From assembly GCF_023701485.1 (NCBI RefSeq), contig NZ_JAMQBK010000096.1:1-64000 (forward strand): a DNA stretch of 64,000 bases, written 5' to 3'. Position numbers and translations under genes: made by a program. The notes under the pieces were generated by a model. That model was not told where the DNA came from. It ran no database searches and worked only from the letters and a program-made list of their open reading frames with translations. Below, piece by piece: positions 17,680-26,158 of the stretch (position 1 is the first letter of the stretch; each line of letters starts with the position of its first letter). Origin of the DNA: Aporhodopirellula aestuarii (GTDB lineage Bacteria; Planctomycetota; Planctomycetia; Pirellulales; Pirellulaceae).

Positions 17680-19281
17680 ATGACTACTTCCGCGAAACGC
17701 CGCCGTCTTTCAAACCACATCACTCGCAAGCCTCAAGCTCAGAACCTGGAGGATCGCCGATTGATGGACGCGGACGACTCCTTCGGCGGTGCCGTTTTCC
17801 TGGGCACGGATCGTGATATCGAGACGAGTGGCTGGGTTCGCCGCTGGTCCGATCCTCACGATTTTCGATCGTTCCGTATCACGGAACGCTCAAAGGTGAT
17901 CATCGAGGCGAACAACTTAACCAACGACGTTGATATTCATTTGCTCGCCCAAGACCAGTCGCGATTGGATAGCTCGACCCGCAGTGGGACGCGAAACGAG
18001 CGAATCGATGCTGTGCTCAACGCTGGGACTTACGTGGTTGATGTTGATGCTGAAAGCTGGTCGTGGGCGAGATACGGGCTTTCGATCAACATTGACCCGG
18101 TTGCATCAAAACCCGACGCGACCGTGGTGCGTGCGACCCGAGTCTCCACTGACTGGGCTCGGCTGACGTGGAACAATGTGGCGGGTGAGGATTCTTACTC
18201 GGTTTGGCAGTACCACAACGGTCGTGAGACGCGACTCGGGACGTTAAACGCGAATCAAACCACGTTTACCGCTCGCAACCTCTCGCCTGGCAGCAGCTAT
18301 TACTTCCGTGTGGATGCGACGAACGAGGCGGGCACCTCACGTTCTCGTTGGCAATACGTCCGCACGCAAAGGGAACGGGTTGACATCTCGCCCGGAATCT
18401 CATTGGAGAAGATTTCAGAAGGTTCGGTTCGAGTTGGCTGGAGCAATGCGTCTTTTGAGGATGGCTACCGCGTCCAGCGCTGGGGCACTCGTGGGTGGGA
18501 AAACGTCAAGTCGGTTGGTCGTGACCAAACCTCGACGATCGTGTCAGGGTTGCAGTCAGGTCAGACTCACTACTTCCGCGTTGAAGCATTTAACGGTCAA
18601 GGGACGGATCACACTTCATGGAAGTCGATCTCGCTCGTCACCGATTGGTCTCAGGATTCATCGGTCGTGAACGCTCGAAACCAGCTCAGCAGCTTCAGTT
18701 CGTGGGACGCGAATGTCTACCGTCAATTGCGTTACATTCCATTGAACAATAGCCAGGGAAGTCGCTCAGCGGACGCCTACGCCCGTGTGATCGAACAATT
18801 CAAGGTGGAAGACAGGTCTCATCGAACCAACATCAGCAATCGTTACACTAAAGGCGGGTACGACAACCTGGATACTCGCTGTAACATCTTCGCGGGCGAC
18901 GTGATGCGAGGCATGGGAGCCAACCTTCCGCAGAAGCCCAACGGCGACCAGATGTTCCAGAACGCGAACTCGATGAACTTGTGGCTCAACAGCCAGTCCG
19001 GACGCAACGCTGGTTGGCGAGCGGTCGACGTCACCACGCAAGCTGGACTCGCCCAAGTCCTTGCCCATGTTCGAGCCGGTCGACCAGCGTTGGCATCGCT
19101 CGAAGCGTCACGGCCCACCGCTGGCGGCCACATCGCCGTCATCCGTCCTGATCAGCCATCGACTGTTCGTAGCGTTGGTGATTTGCGCGTGGCTCAAGCG
19201 GGAGACGATAATTTTGCCAATGGCACTCTGACACGTGGTTTCGGTGGCACTCGTGGTGTCCAGGTTTTCATCCACGACTGA
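17680..19281 (+). CDS. Exported PPC-FN3-FN3 protein with C-terminal cysteine-hydrolase-like domain
   Basis: This encodes 533 residues. A basic N-terminus (MTTSAKRRRLSNHITRK) is followed by the planctomycete LEPR-XLL-like motif LEDRRLMDAD (about 25-34). Then come a PPC-like beta domain (about 45-140), two fibronectin type III domains (about 150-235 and 243-330) and a C-terminal domain with Cys in TRCNIFAGDV and His in GGHIAVIRP. These fit a papain-like NlpC/CHAP-type amidase or endopeptidase. It is probably exported and active on cell-wall or surface peptides. It matches 10267-11880 in domain design, with a different catalytic domain subtype. Confidence 0.75.
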   Translation: MTTSAKRRRLSNHITRKPQAQNLEDRRLMDADDSFGGAVFLGTDRDIETSGWVRRWSDPHDFRSFRITERSKVIIEANNLTNDVDIHLLAQDQSRLDSSTRSGTRNERIDAVLNAGTYVVDVDAESWSWARYGLSINIDPVASKPDATVVRATRVSTDWARLTWNNVAGEDSYSVWQYHNGRETRLGTLNANQTTFTARNLSPGSSYYFRVDATNEAGTSRSRWQYVRTQRERVDISPGISLEKISEGSVRVGWSNASFEDGYRVQRWGTRGWENVKSVGRDQTSTIVSGLQSGQTHYFRVEAFNGQGTDHTSWKSISLVTDWSQDSSVVNARNQLSSFSSWDANVYRQLRYIPLNNSQGSRSADAYARVIEQFKVEDRSHRTNISNRYTKGGYDNLDTRCNIFAGDVMRGMGANLPQKPNGDQMFQNANSMNLWLNSQSGRNAGWRAVDVTTQAGLAQVLAHVRAGRPALASLEASRPTAGGHIAVIRPDQPSTVRSVGDLRVAQAGDDNFANGTLTRGFGGTRGVQVFIHD

Positions 19282-19303
19282 TGACGGAGGCTCCGGAAAT
19301 CAA

Positions 19304-19339
19304 CAAGCCGTCGCCGACCGATTGGTGGGCGGCGGCTTG
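19304..19339 (+). terminator. Strong hairpin after the exported protein gene
   Basis: A 12-base stem (CAAGCCGTCGCC at 19304-19315, GGCGGCGGCTTG at 19328-19339, one G-U pair) with a 12-base loop starts 22 bp past the stop codon. There is no long T-run, but the stem is stable and well placed for termination. Confidence 0.6.
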
Positions 19340-19650
19340 TGTAATCGTGCAACCCGGAGGTGTGCTTGAACCCGGACAGCGCGTCATTCAACCACCAAAC
19401 CGGCTTTAAGCCATCGCCATTCCAATTGACTGAGCATGGCATGTTTCGGGAGTCGGCAAGTGGACTAAGCGGTTGTTACAGGAAGATCGCATTTTAAAAA
19501 GCGATTCAACGAAGAAAATCGACGGGCGTAACTGAAAGTAACGGACCTAGTAGTTCTCGCATCCGAAACGGCCTTCGTAACAAACCACTGGGAAACAAGC
19601 CGTTTGGTAACTGACCGTGTGGTCGGGATCAACAAACTCGGAGTACAAGA
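19340..19650. other. Non-coding stretch with TGTTACAG-type repeat
   Basis: This is about 310 bp without a gene. TGTTACAGGA lies at 19474-19483 after a GCGGT flank as in the other repeats, and GTAAC words recur at about 19530-19610 (GTAACTG, GTAACGG, GTAACAA, GTAACTG). It looks like a degraded member of the TGTTACAG repeat family and also holds the promoter region of the next gene. Confidence 0.45.
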
Positions 19651-20624
19651 ATGAGCGTGCTTAATAGCTGCAGTGTCTGTCCAGGCCAATTGAATGCGAC
19701 GCCGACCTTCAACGACTTCGACACTGATCGTCTGAATTTCGTCGATGCGTTTGACGCGTTACAGTCAATGGGCTGTCTGTTCCCCCTTGAAGGTCACACC
19801 GAGTTCGATTCTGACAAGTACTCAACCAGTCGATCGAGGGTGGCGTGCTTCGCTTTTTCCAGTGGTCACGTGAATCGCTGAAACTGCGAGTTGATTTGAG
19901 CAAGTTGTTGTCAAAACCGAATGCTGGTGACGATGATTTTTGGAAAGCATACGAAATCCTTACTGAGCTCTTTCATCGCATCGCGGTTGCGACCGAAATA
20001 GTGGCGGCTGACTTCGCGGACGAAGATATGGGTGATTTCTTTCATGCGTACCATCGCCGTATCGCAGACTTCCTTTGTTGGCTTGCCGAATGCGACGATG
20101 ACCCGTTGCCGTCGTCCTCACCGAACTACCCCTGGGTTTTTCGGCGGGAAGTGTTGACCGCAAATTTTCTGGTTCATTGCTTGATGGGGCAAGATTCAGG
20201 AGCAGATTTCCTTGACACCTCTGACAGGATGCAAGATGCGATGCTTCGGTTGGCGATGGGCAACGCGGTCATCGCCCGTCGGCAGGTGATCGCCGACGTG
20301 GATCGGGAGCTAGCGATCGTTTGGGAAGTGCGGTTTCTTGACGAACGCGATTTTGGGGCACTCGCACAATTGCGAGAAGCGGCCCATCAGTGGGACGGCG
20401 ATCAAATCAATGGTGGTGATTTGTGTATCGCTATAAAACGAGGTCTATCGGGCTTAAGCTTGCTTTCGTGTGAACGCTGGGACAATGCCTATCAGGCATG
20501 CACCGACCTTTGGACCATAGTCCATGGCAATCGCTGCAGTGAGAAGCGATCGAGCGGCACAAGTTCCGATGTTGGGCAGGCCGTTAGTCAACAGATCACG
20601 CACATCTTCAAGATCATCGCTTGA
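19651..20624 (+). pseudogene. Frameshifted paralogue of the 21254-22243 gene
   Basis: The frame starting at ATG 19651 gives DAFDALQSMGCLFPLEG, matching DALLKLHECECLFPLDG of the intact gene at 21254-22243. At about 19816-19820 the match moves to another frame (QSIEGGVLRFFQWS against LMIGGGVLHFSMWS) and continues to the stop at 20624. With the shift the alignment has no gap at this site, so one base is missing, or a -1 slip or a sequencing error must be assumed. The second part keeps family features (FLCWL, GDLCI, WDNAYQACTDLW). The function of the family is unknown. Confidence 0.7.
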
Positions 20625-20662
20625 GCCAAGTGTTACTCGAACAAGGCGTCGATCTCGCAGCC

Positions 20663-20781
20663 TGTTACAGCCATCAACGAAAAATGAACCCTCGTGCGAC
20701 GGTGAGAGGACCAAGGACAGGGGTGAACCACACGCCTCATCAAGTCTCAAACGGACAGAAGGCGATTGAACTCCTGTAACA
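20663..20781. repeat. Inverted TGTTACAG pair, element E
   Basis: CCTGTTACAGCC (TGTTACAG at 20663-20670) and CTCCTGTAACAGCCC (CTGTAACA at 20774-20781) bracket about 105 bp of unique sequence in the gap between the frameshifted gene and the small gene at 20800. The layout matches element C. Confidence 0.5.
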
Positions 20782-20799
20782 GCCCAGCGGGTAACACGC

Positions 20800-21246
20800 A
20801 TGGTGATAGATGATCCCTTTCCGTTTGACCTCAACCGAGCTGACCACATGAACGAGAACCCCAAGTACAAACCTGAACCCGTTCAAACTGAGCCCTTGCA
20901 TTCCTTCCTGGAGCGGATCAAAGCGAACGGGAAAGGGATGCCGCAACACATGGTCGTCAACCACGACGGTATGCCGCTGTATGCACAGTCCATCCCCTTC
21001 ATGCTGATCACTGGCGGGACAATTTTAAGCGACCCCTACCACGACCGCGAATTGCGAGTCGTTGCTTTTGAGGACGTTGCGATGGCGACGCATCCCGCCA
21101 AGGAAGCGGACCGTGAAGACCAAACGGGAAACCAAGCCAGCGACGGTGATTCAGACCAGGCAGCAATGCCCAGGCTTCCAACCATTGTCCGGGTTGTTGT
21201 CCAAGGATCTGACGAAGAGAAGCTGTTCCTCAGCGACTTCAATTGA
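20800..21246 (+). CDS. Small hypothetical protein
   Basis: This encodes 148 residues, acidic, with a conserved-looking core (LHSFLERIKANGKGMPQHMV, then a short strand-rich part MLITGGTILSD). The tail is rich in Asp, Glu and Gln and ends in IVRVVVQGSDEEKLFLSDF. It has no signal peptide and I recognise no family. It ends 7 bp before the paralogue gene at 21254 and shares its strand, so it probably belongs to the same unit with the hydrolase at 22240. Confidence 0.55.
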   Translation: MVIDDPFPFDLNRADHMNENPKYKPEPVQTEPLHSFLERIKANGKGMPQHMVVNHDGMPLYAQSIPFMLITGGTILSDPYHDRELRVVAFEDVAMATHPAKEADREDQTGNQASDGDSDQAAMPRLPTIVRVVVQGSDEEKLFLSDFN

Positions 21247-21253
21247 TCAAGAG

Positions 21254-22243
21254 ATGTCCTTATCGAACCTATCCGAAGAAACTCTACAAAAAGGTGAAAG
21301 CTGGGGGATGCGTGCCACTGAACCAGATATCGACGCTGAGTGCTTGGAGTTGACTGATGCTCTGCTGAAGTTGCACGAGTGCGAGTGCTTGTTCCCACTT
21401 GATGGTTCTGAAAGCTATGACGAAGACGCCTTCTTGGATCTGATGATCGGTGGGGGTGTGCTCCATTTTTCGATGTGGTCAGACGTGGTGCTAGAAGCAG
21501 CTGAACGGGCTGGTCGCACGGCTAAGAACATCAATCGAGGAATACTGTCCTACTCCGATGCGAAAGCAATTCACGCCGAAGCATTGGGTCGCCTAGCCAA
21601 GGCTGCTGGGATGGTCTCACAAAGTCATGCCGATGGCCCCATCGCCGAGTACTTTTCCCAACTTGCGTCACGTGTCACTGATTACTTGTGTTGGTTTACC
21701 GGTGGGTGCTCGACAAGAAGCTACTCTGCCTCCCCCTATCTTGAGTCTCAGGAGATCTTAAACGCCCGACAATGGCTTGGTTCGTTCATGCAACTCGATT
21801 CGTGTGACAGTTCCCGCCGCGCGATCACAGTTATCCATGAATCCGTTGAGACATTGCGACTTGCTGGGGCAATCGTTGTCGATCGTGACGATGTGGTCGA
21901 CGATGCTATGGGAACGCTCGCACATGTACTTAAAGTGCGGATCGTCGGACGACTCGACCGCGTTTGGAATCAGCGACTCGTTGAATCGGTCGCACGATGG
22001 GTCGCCAATGAAATCACCACGGGTGATCTATGTATTCAAGCGAAAATATCCCTGTCTTCATGCACTTATATTTCACCAGGACAATGGGAGAAGGCTTTCG
22101 CTGCGTTGTCAGACGCCTGGGTCGTTACCCAAGGGAGAGGTCTCGGTGATGCGTATTGCAGTGAGCTCGCCAACGACTTTCAACGCGACATTCAACAACA
22201 ACTTACTCGGATTGCCATCACGTGCTTTAGCCAAGTTCAATGA
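21254..22243 (+). CDS. Hypothetical protein, intact member of a duplicated family
   Basis: This encodes 329 residues from ATG 21254 (MSLSNLSEETLQ), with a GAG upstream. The protein is helical and soluble, with the family blocks CLFPLDG, GGGVLHFSMWSD, DYLCWF, GDLCIQAK and WEKAFAALSDAW shared with the frameshifted copy at 19651-20624. It has no known domain. The stop overlaps the ATG of the alpha/beta hydrolase by four bases, so the two proteins are translationally coupled and may act together. Confidence 0.7.
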   Translation: MSLSNLSEETLQKGESWGMRATEPDIDAECLELTDALLKLHECECLFPLDGSESYDEDAFLDLMIGGGVLHFSMWSDVVLEAAERAGRTAKNINRGILSYSDAKAIHAEALGRLAKAAGMVSQSHADGPIAEYFSQLASRVTDYLCWFTGGCSTRSYSASPYLESQEILNARQWLGSFMQLDSCDSSRRAITVIHESVETLRLAGAIVVDRDDVVDDAMGTLAHVLKVRIVGRLDRVWNQRLVESVARWVANEITTGDLCIQAKISLSSCTYISPGQWEKAFAALSDAWVVTQGRGLGDAYCSELANDFQRDIQQQLTRIAITCFSQVQ

Positions 22244-23112
22244 AAGCTCGATCCCGTGCGACGGCAGGGAAACCAGCGGCGTGGAAGTTGGCGTTTTCGA
22301 CGCTCGCTTTCGTTGCCGGAGTTACGACTTGCTGCAATTGCTTGCCAGACGCCGGCCGGAAACAGCCAACTCGCTTGATCATCCTTGTTCCCGGAACATT
22401 TTCAAAGAATTCTGAGTGGTCGCGAGTTGATGTACCAGTACCAACACTGGCGAAATCGCTCAGGCAACAGCTTCGTACCACTGATTCGCTGGTGGCGTTT
22501 CAGTGGTCGGGTCAATTGAGCCATCAGGCTCGATTGGACGCCGCGATCCAATTAGCCGATTACGTCGCGAATCAACGGCCACAGTTCGATGAAATCCATT
22601 TAGTGGGGCATTCCTATGGTGGCAGCGTCGCCCTAGCTGCCAGCGGACAACTCAATGAAAGGGTCGAGTCCGTTATCTGCCTTGGAACCCCGCACGTCTA
22701 TGTCAAATGCTGTGCGTCGTCTGAACCCATGAACCTCCCAGTGTATTGCCCGCCGTCGACACTCGAAAACGTTTACCGAATCATCACTATTGATGATGTC
22801 GATGATCGAGTGGTTGACGAAATCTCCAATGCACTATTGTGCGGCGTCACGGAACGTCAAGCCCTTGATGCCACCAAGCCCTGGGAGCTGCCCTTCGGCG
22901 AGATTACACCAGCGGAAGCCAAGCCAACGTCGACTCAACGGCTATTTGAGTCGTCCAACGTGTTCGCCTCACGCGATTTCAAGTTTGCAGATGTACAGAT
23001 CGTGATTGACCATAACCAAGCTCATTTGCTTGGGATCACGCCCCACACACGACTACATGACCCAGCGATCTCGCAGTTGCTCTTACGCGTCATCAGCCTT
23101 GGAGGCGAGTAA
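22240..23112 (+). CDS. Alpha/beta hydrolase, lipase-like, probably exported
   Basis: This encodes 290 residues. It starts with an Ala-rich hydrophobic segment (residues about 15-28) followed by two cysteines (TTCCNC), compatible with a signal peptide or lipoprotein signal. The oxyanion region LVPGTFSKNSEW and the nucleophile elbow GHSYGG (about residue 124) identify an alpha/beta hydrolase of lipase or esterase type. Candidate catalytic Asp and His lie in the C-terminal third (the late VIDHNQAHLLG includes a plausible His). Substrate is unknown. It is coupled by ATGA overlap to the preceding unknown gene. Confidence 0.75.
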   Translation: MKARSRATAGKPAAWKLAFSTLAFVAGVTTCCNCLPDAGRKQPTRLIILVPGTFSKNSEWSRVDVPVPTLAKSLRQQLRTTDSLVAFQWSGQLSHQARLDAAIQLADYVANQRPQFDEIHLVGHSYGGSVALAASGQLNERVESVICLGTPHVYVKCCASSEPMNLPVYCPPSTLENVYRIITIDDVDDRVVDEISNALLCGVTERQALDATKPWELPFGEITPAEAKPTSTQRLFESSNVFASRDFKFADVQIVIDHNQAHLLGITPHTRLHDPAISQLLLRVISLGGE

Positions 23113-23434
23113 AACTCTGATCAACACGCCCCGCTCCATCGTTTGTTTACATCACGCAAAGGAAATGGCATTTGGCGACAACCTGCATAGTTGGGAATGA
23201 AACGTCTCCACAGCGAATTTGGAGCAGTAATTCAATGATGCTACATAACACTAACCCGCAGCATCAATGCAAAGTAAAACACTGCATTGTCCTCACGATC
23301 CGCAATCCCGTGCGACATAGCCCAGATTATTGGATGCTGAACGCTTGCGCGATCGTTACGAACGGAATCGTGACTGCGGAGGAGACGCACTGCTGCCGTA
23401 TTAGAAGTTCCGGTTCGGCTGCGCAAACGGTGTA
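23113..23434. other. Intergenic stretch, nothing recognised
   Basis: This is about 320 bp between the convergent hydrolase gene and the minus-strand gene ending at 23435. No hairpin with a T-run, repeat or convincing frame was found. Longer frames that cross it are shadows with poor composition. Confidence 0.4.
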
Positions 23435-23779
23435 TTACCTTCTCGCAAATGCTTGGCTCGCAGCGAGGCAAGACTTCAACCACTGTGCTTCGCTTGGGTT
23501 GAGCGTCAACATCCCAGTGATGCCATCGGTCACATCGACGGGCGTGTTCCAGCCGATGTCGCCGCCACGCAGAATCGCAACGCCCGTTGCCCGATCTCGT
23601 GTGAACACCCATTGCTCGCCGAAAAGATTTTCAAAGTAGCCGATGTACTGATCGGCCTGGGAGTCATCAACAATTGGTGGATCGCCTGATCCAGGAACGT
23701 GATGATTACTGATTTTCAACAGTGGTTCGGACATCGAAAAGTGTTCTCTCAGTTCACCTAGAATGCATGGGTCGTTCAT
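23435..23779 (-). CDS. Hypothetical protein
   Basis: This encodes 114 residues (or 100 if it starts at the internal Met of MSEPLLKIS). It looks like a compact alpha/beta protein with a central FGEQWVFTRDRATGVAILRGG hairpin, here split as FGEQWVFTRDRATG and VAILRGG, and a C-terminal helix. There are no known motifs and no strong ribosome site. The composition is more protein-like than the overlapping plus-strand frames. Confidence 0.5.
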   Translation of the reverse strand: MNDPCILGELREHFSMSEPLLKISNHHVPGSGDPPIVDDSQADQYIGYFENLFGEQWVFTRDRATGVAILRGGDIGWNTPVDVTDGITGMLTLNPSEAQWLKSCLAASQAFARR

Positions 23780-23975
23780 TCATCGCAAGAACTAATCGCG
23801 TTGTCGTCACGATTGCCTCTCGCTGCTATCGAACGTAGCGATGCATTCGATGGCAAGCAAGCTGATCGAACTGGATGCGTTCCACTTTTTAGAAAGTCGT
23901 TCGCCTCAACTTCGTCCATCAAAACAAGCGGCACACAAAGCGAAGCAAACCGCATTCAAAGACACACTGAAAAGG

Positions 23976-24212
23976 TTAACGCCGGCGCGTGCCAGCACGC
24001 TTCAATCCTTTGGCGACAAAGTCGAACGCGTCGGCCGGCTTGTAGTCTTCGAGCACGTCGAAGAAGCACGCCAGCACTCGCTTGGTCTCGGCGACGTTGA
24101 TCTTCACACCTTGGGTGTCGGCGCGGGCGGCGACTTGGTTGTAGATGTCACCGAGTGTGGATGAGTGCTGAGTAGCGGTCGACTTCTTAGTCGCTGACTT
24201 CTTTTTGGCCAT
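23976..24212 (-). CDS. Small basic hypothetical protein
   Basis: This encodes 78 residues. A Lys/Thr-rich N-terminal tail (AKKKSATKKSTATQ) is followed by a helical domain and ends in a basic KRAGTRRR tail. AAGGAA lies 10 bp before the ATG. The charge pattern suggests nucleic-acid binding, but no named family is visible. It lies 90 bp downstream of the glycosyltransferase and radical SAM operon on the same strand, so it may be its last gene. Confidence 0.6.
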   Translation of the reverse strand: MAKKKSATKKSTATQHSSTLGDIYNQVAARADTQGVKINVAETKRVLACFFDVLEDYKPADAFDFVAKGLKRAGTRRR

Positions 24213-24301
24213 GACGAATTATTCCTTGCCGGAGTTGAAGACTGTAAATTCCTAGCAAGAGTTTTAGCTGTTTGGAGGCGTGATGAGAACACTACTGCAT
24301 C

Positions 24302-24949
24302 TCACTTGCCCCTGAGTCCTTCAAACCAATTGTCGATAGGTTCGTGAAACGATTGGTGGTGAACGATTCGGATTGCTTGCCAATGATTCAGTCCGAAGCC
24401 GCGATAGTTCCACTCACACGGCAGGCAGTAAGTTGGCGCTCTCGTTTCGAGCAGGGCCTTGGTGAGAGCGACTTCGTCTTCACCGCCTCTGTAGAGTTTT
24501 CGCCATCGACTCATCGCTCGTCGGATGATTGGCGAGCGACGTAGGAACAGAACTCCAGAGTTGAATGATGGCACGCACATCAAATCGGGAGCGACTTTGT
24601 GGATTCGTCGCGATAACCCGTGAATGGCAGCGGCATGGTAACCGTAGCGATCTGTGAGCAGATCAAGCGGTTTCGCGGCGTCGCTGTGCAGGATTACCGT
24701 GTCAGTGTCGAGGTAGAGCGTTCGTGCATACGGCAGTCGAGGGATGAAAGCCGGTTTGACCGCGTAACCTGGCTGACCGGGCCACTCAACAACAACGACT
24801 TGATCGACATCAGGTACGTCGGCCAAGTCGGTCACCAACGTGATTGGCAAGTCGAGGTGTTTACGAACCGATTCAATGGATCGGACGAGGGGTTGTCGCA
24901 TCCGCTCGCCGATCGCAACGTAAAGGATTCCCTTGTTGCCTTCGCTCAT
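24302..24949 (-). CDS. Glycosyltransferase, GT8/nucleotide-sugar type
   Basis: This encodes 215 residues from ATG 24949 (MSEGNKGILYVAIGE). The frame stays open upstream, but that part is the shadow of the Pro-rich gene. It has the GT-A layout: a first strand GILYVAIG, the metal-binding DTD in TLYLDTDTV near residue 100, FNSGVLFLRR near 152, and a late CEWNYRGFG. It should transfer a sugar from a nucleotide donor to an unknown acceptor. One base separates it from the stop of the Pro/Trp-rich peptide gene, so the two are coupled. Confidence 0.78.
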   Translation of the reverse strand: MSEGNKGILYVAIGERMRQPLVRSIESVRKHLDLPITLVTDLADVPDVDQVVVVEWPGQPGYAVKPAFIPRLPYARTLYLDTDTVILHSDAAKPLDLLTDRYGYHAAAIHGLSRRIHKVAPDLMCVPSFNSGVLFLRRSPIIRRAMSRWRKLYRGGEDEVALTKALLETRAPTYCLPCEWNYRGFGLNHWQAIRIVHHQSFHEPIDNWFEGLRGK

Positions 24950-24950
24950 C

Positions 24951-25355
24951 TCAAATCCAGATGTCACCCGAGGATTTTTCTGATCCGTTCGGTTCGATGT
25001 CTGCGGGATCGGGAGTACCGGGGTGACCGGGCGGCATGTTGTCGGGCCACCAGAAACCGGGCGGCAAGTGGTAGGGGTGATCGGGCGGAAGCCGCGGCCA
25101 GACGTGCCGCGGCGGCGGGACGAGTACTTCGGTCGAGCCTTCGGGTTCAGGCGGCCAGGGCCAATCCTCGGGCCACCAGTCGGGACGCTCATCGTTCTCT
25201 GAGGCGGAGGTATCGTCATCAGTGCTTGAGCCTTCAGGCGGATCGGTGGGTGGCGGCATTGGTGGTGATGGACTGCCAGGCGGATCGAATGGCGGAACGA
25301 ATGGGTGCCATGGCGGCGGATCGTCGCCACTGAATGAACCAGGTGGATGTCTCAT
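24951..25355 (-). CDS. Pro/Trp-rich protein, possible modified-peptide precursor
   Basis: This encodes 134 residues, about 40 of them Pro and nine Trp, with no Cys. It has PP or PPP steps through most of its length (DPPPWHPFVPPFDPPG), an acidic Ser/Asp linker in the middle, then WW and WPW clusters (DWWPEDWPWPPEPEG, GFWWPDNMPPGHPG) and a final DIWI. AAGGAGTG lies 9 bp before the ATG, and the start overlaps the radical SAM stop by ATGA, so it is clearly translated. No signal peptide is seen. Its place between a radical SAM enzyme and two glycosyltransferases suggests a modification substrate; a structural or adhesive protein is the alternative. Confidence 0.72.
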   Translation of the reverse strand: MRHPPGSFSGDDPPPWHPFVPPFDPPGSPSPPMPPPTDPPEGSSTDDDTSASENDERPDWWPEDWPWPPEPEGSTEVLVPPPRHVWPRLPPDHPYHLPPGFWWPDNMPPGHPGTPDPADIEPNGSEKSSGDIWI

Positions 25356-26158
25356 TGAATCTCACTCCTTTGAGTCGGGTCGGGATGTTTGAACGGCACA
25401 CGCTTGCTGGGACAGAGTCCGCATTGAGGAATCGCTTTGGTTTGAACGAACGATCGCAAGTCTTCGTCGCTGGCGCTCGGTGGGCATGCCTTGTAGTCAC
25501 GAAACAGTTGCCATGCAGGCTCAGTCTCGATCCGCAGACGTTGCTCCATCAATGCGTGGTAGGCAAGTGCGGGGCACTTGAATAGGAAAGTGCGAAATAG
25601 TTGAGTGCACGTTTTCTGCATACAGATCTTGAACGCTGCAGCGGGATTGGAATCGAATGGCATTGGTTTGCCGTCTTCGAGTCGGTACTGTCGCATCCAG
25701 CCGCGATGCGATTGTCGGATCTTGATTTGGATGCCGGGATAGCCGGCCCGCCATTGCCACACCGTCTTCCTCACTTCGTTGAATCGAGCCAGATAGGGTT
25801 CGTGCGTTCCATGCTGGCTGACTTCGAGTCGGCAGTCGGTTTCGTCGAGCGTTGCCGGCAGATCGAGATGGCGATTGAAGAAAAATCCGTTAGTGACGAG
25901 CATCAAGTCGGAGTCGGGCCACGATTCGCGGGCCAATCGCAGGTGCTCGATCAGGTGAGGATTCAACAGCGGTTCACCCCCGAGCAACGCAAAACGCTTC
26001 GGTCGAATTCGATGCAACCAGTGCGAGTACTCACGTCGCGCGTCATCCGGCGTCGGCATTTGCCCTGCCAGATGAAAGTTGCTGTAGTGGCTGCACTGTT
26101 GACACGAAAGGTTGCAACCGTGAGCAAGGTGGAACTCAAGAGCCGGGATTTCGATCAT
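25352..26158 (-). CDS. Radical SAM protein with C-terminal Cys cluster
   Basis: This encodes 268 residues from ATG 26158, overlapping the upstream glycosyltransferase stop by ATGA; a GTG six bases earlier is possible. The canonical 4Fe-4S/SAM motif CNLSCQQC sits at about residues 16-23, followed by the SAM-binding LLGGEPLLN near 60. The C-terminal third holds further cysteines (FKICMQKTC, KCPALAY, KACPP, CGLCPS) as in SPASM or Twitch auxiliary-cluster enzymes. Such enzymes install C-C, C-S or epimer changes in peptides or modify sugars. Context makes the Pro/Trp-rich product a candidate substrate. Confidence 0.85.
   Translation of the reverse strand: MIEIPALEFHLAHGCNLSCQQCSHYSNFHLAGQMPTPDDARREYSHWLHRIRPKRFALLGGEPLLNPHLIEHLRLARESWPDSDLMLVTNGFFFNRHLDLPATLDETDCRLEVSQHGTHEPYLARFNEVRKTVWQWRAGYPGIQIKIRQSHRGWMRQYRLEDGKPMPFDSNPAAAFKICMQKTCTQLFRTFLFKCPALAYHALMEQRLRIETEPAWQLFRDYKACPPSASDEDLRSFVQTKAIPQCGLCPSKRVPFKHPDPTQRSEIQ

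Noticed and set aside
23172-23639. Plus-strand frame of 155 codons
   Set aside because: It crosses a non-coding gap and overlaps the more protein-like minus-strand gene; its composition is poor.
24950-25330. N-terminal extension of the GT8-like glycosyltransferase
   Set aside because: It is the shadow of the Pro/Trp-rich gene in another frame; the glycosyltransferase fold starts at 24949.
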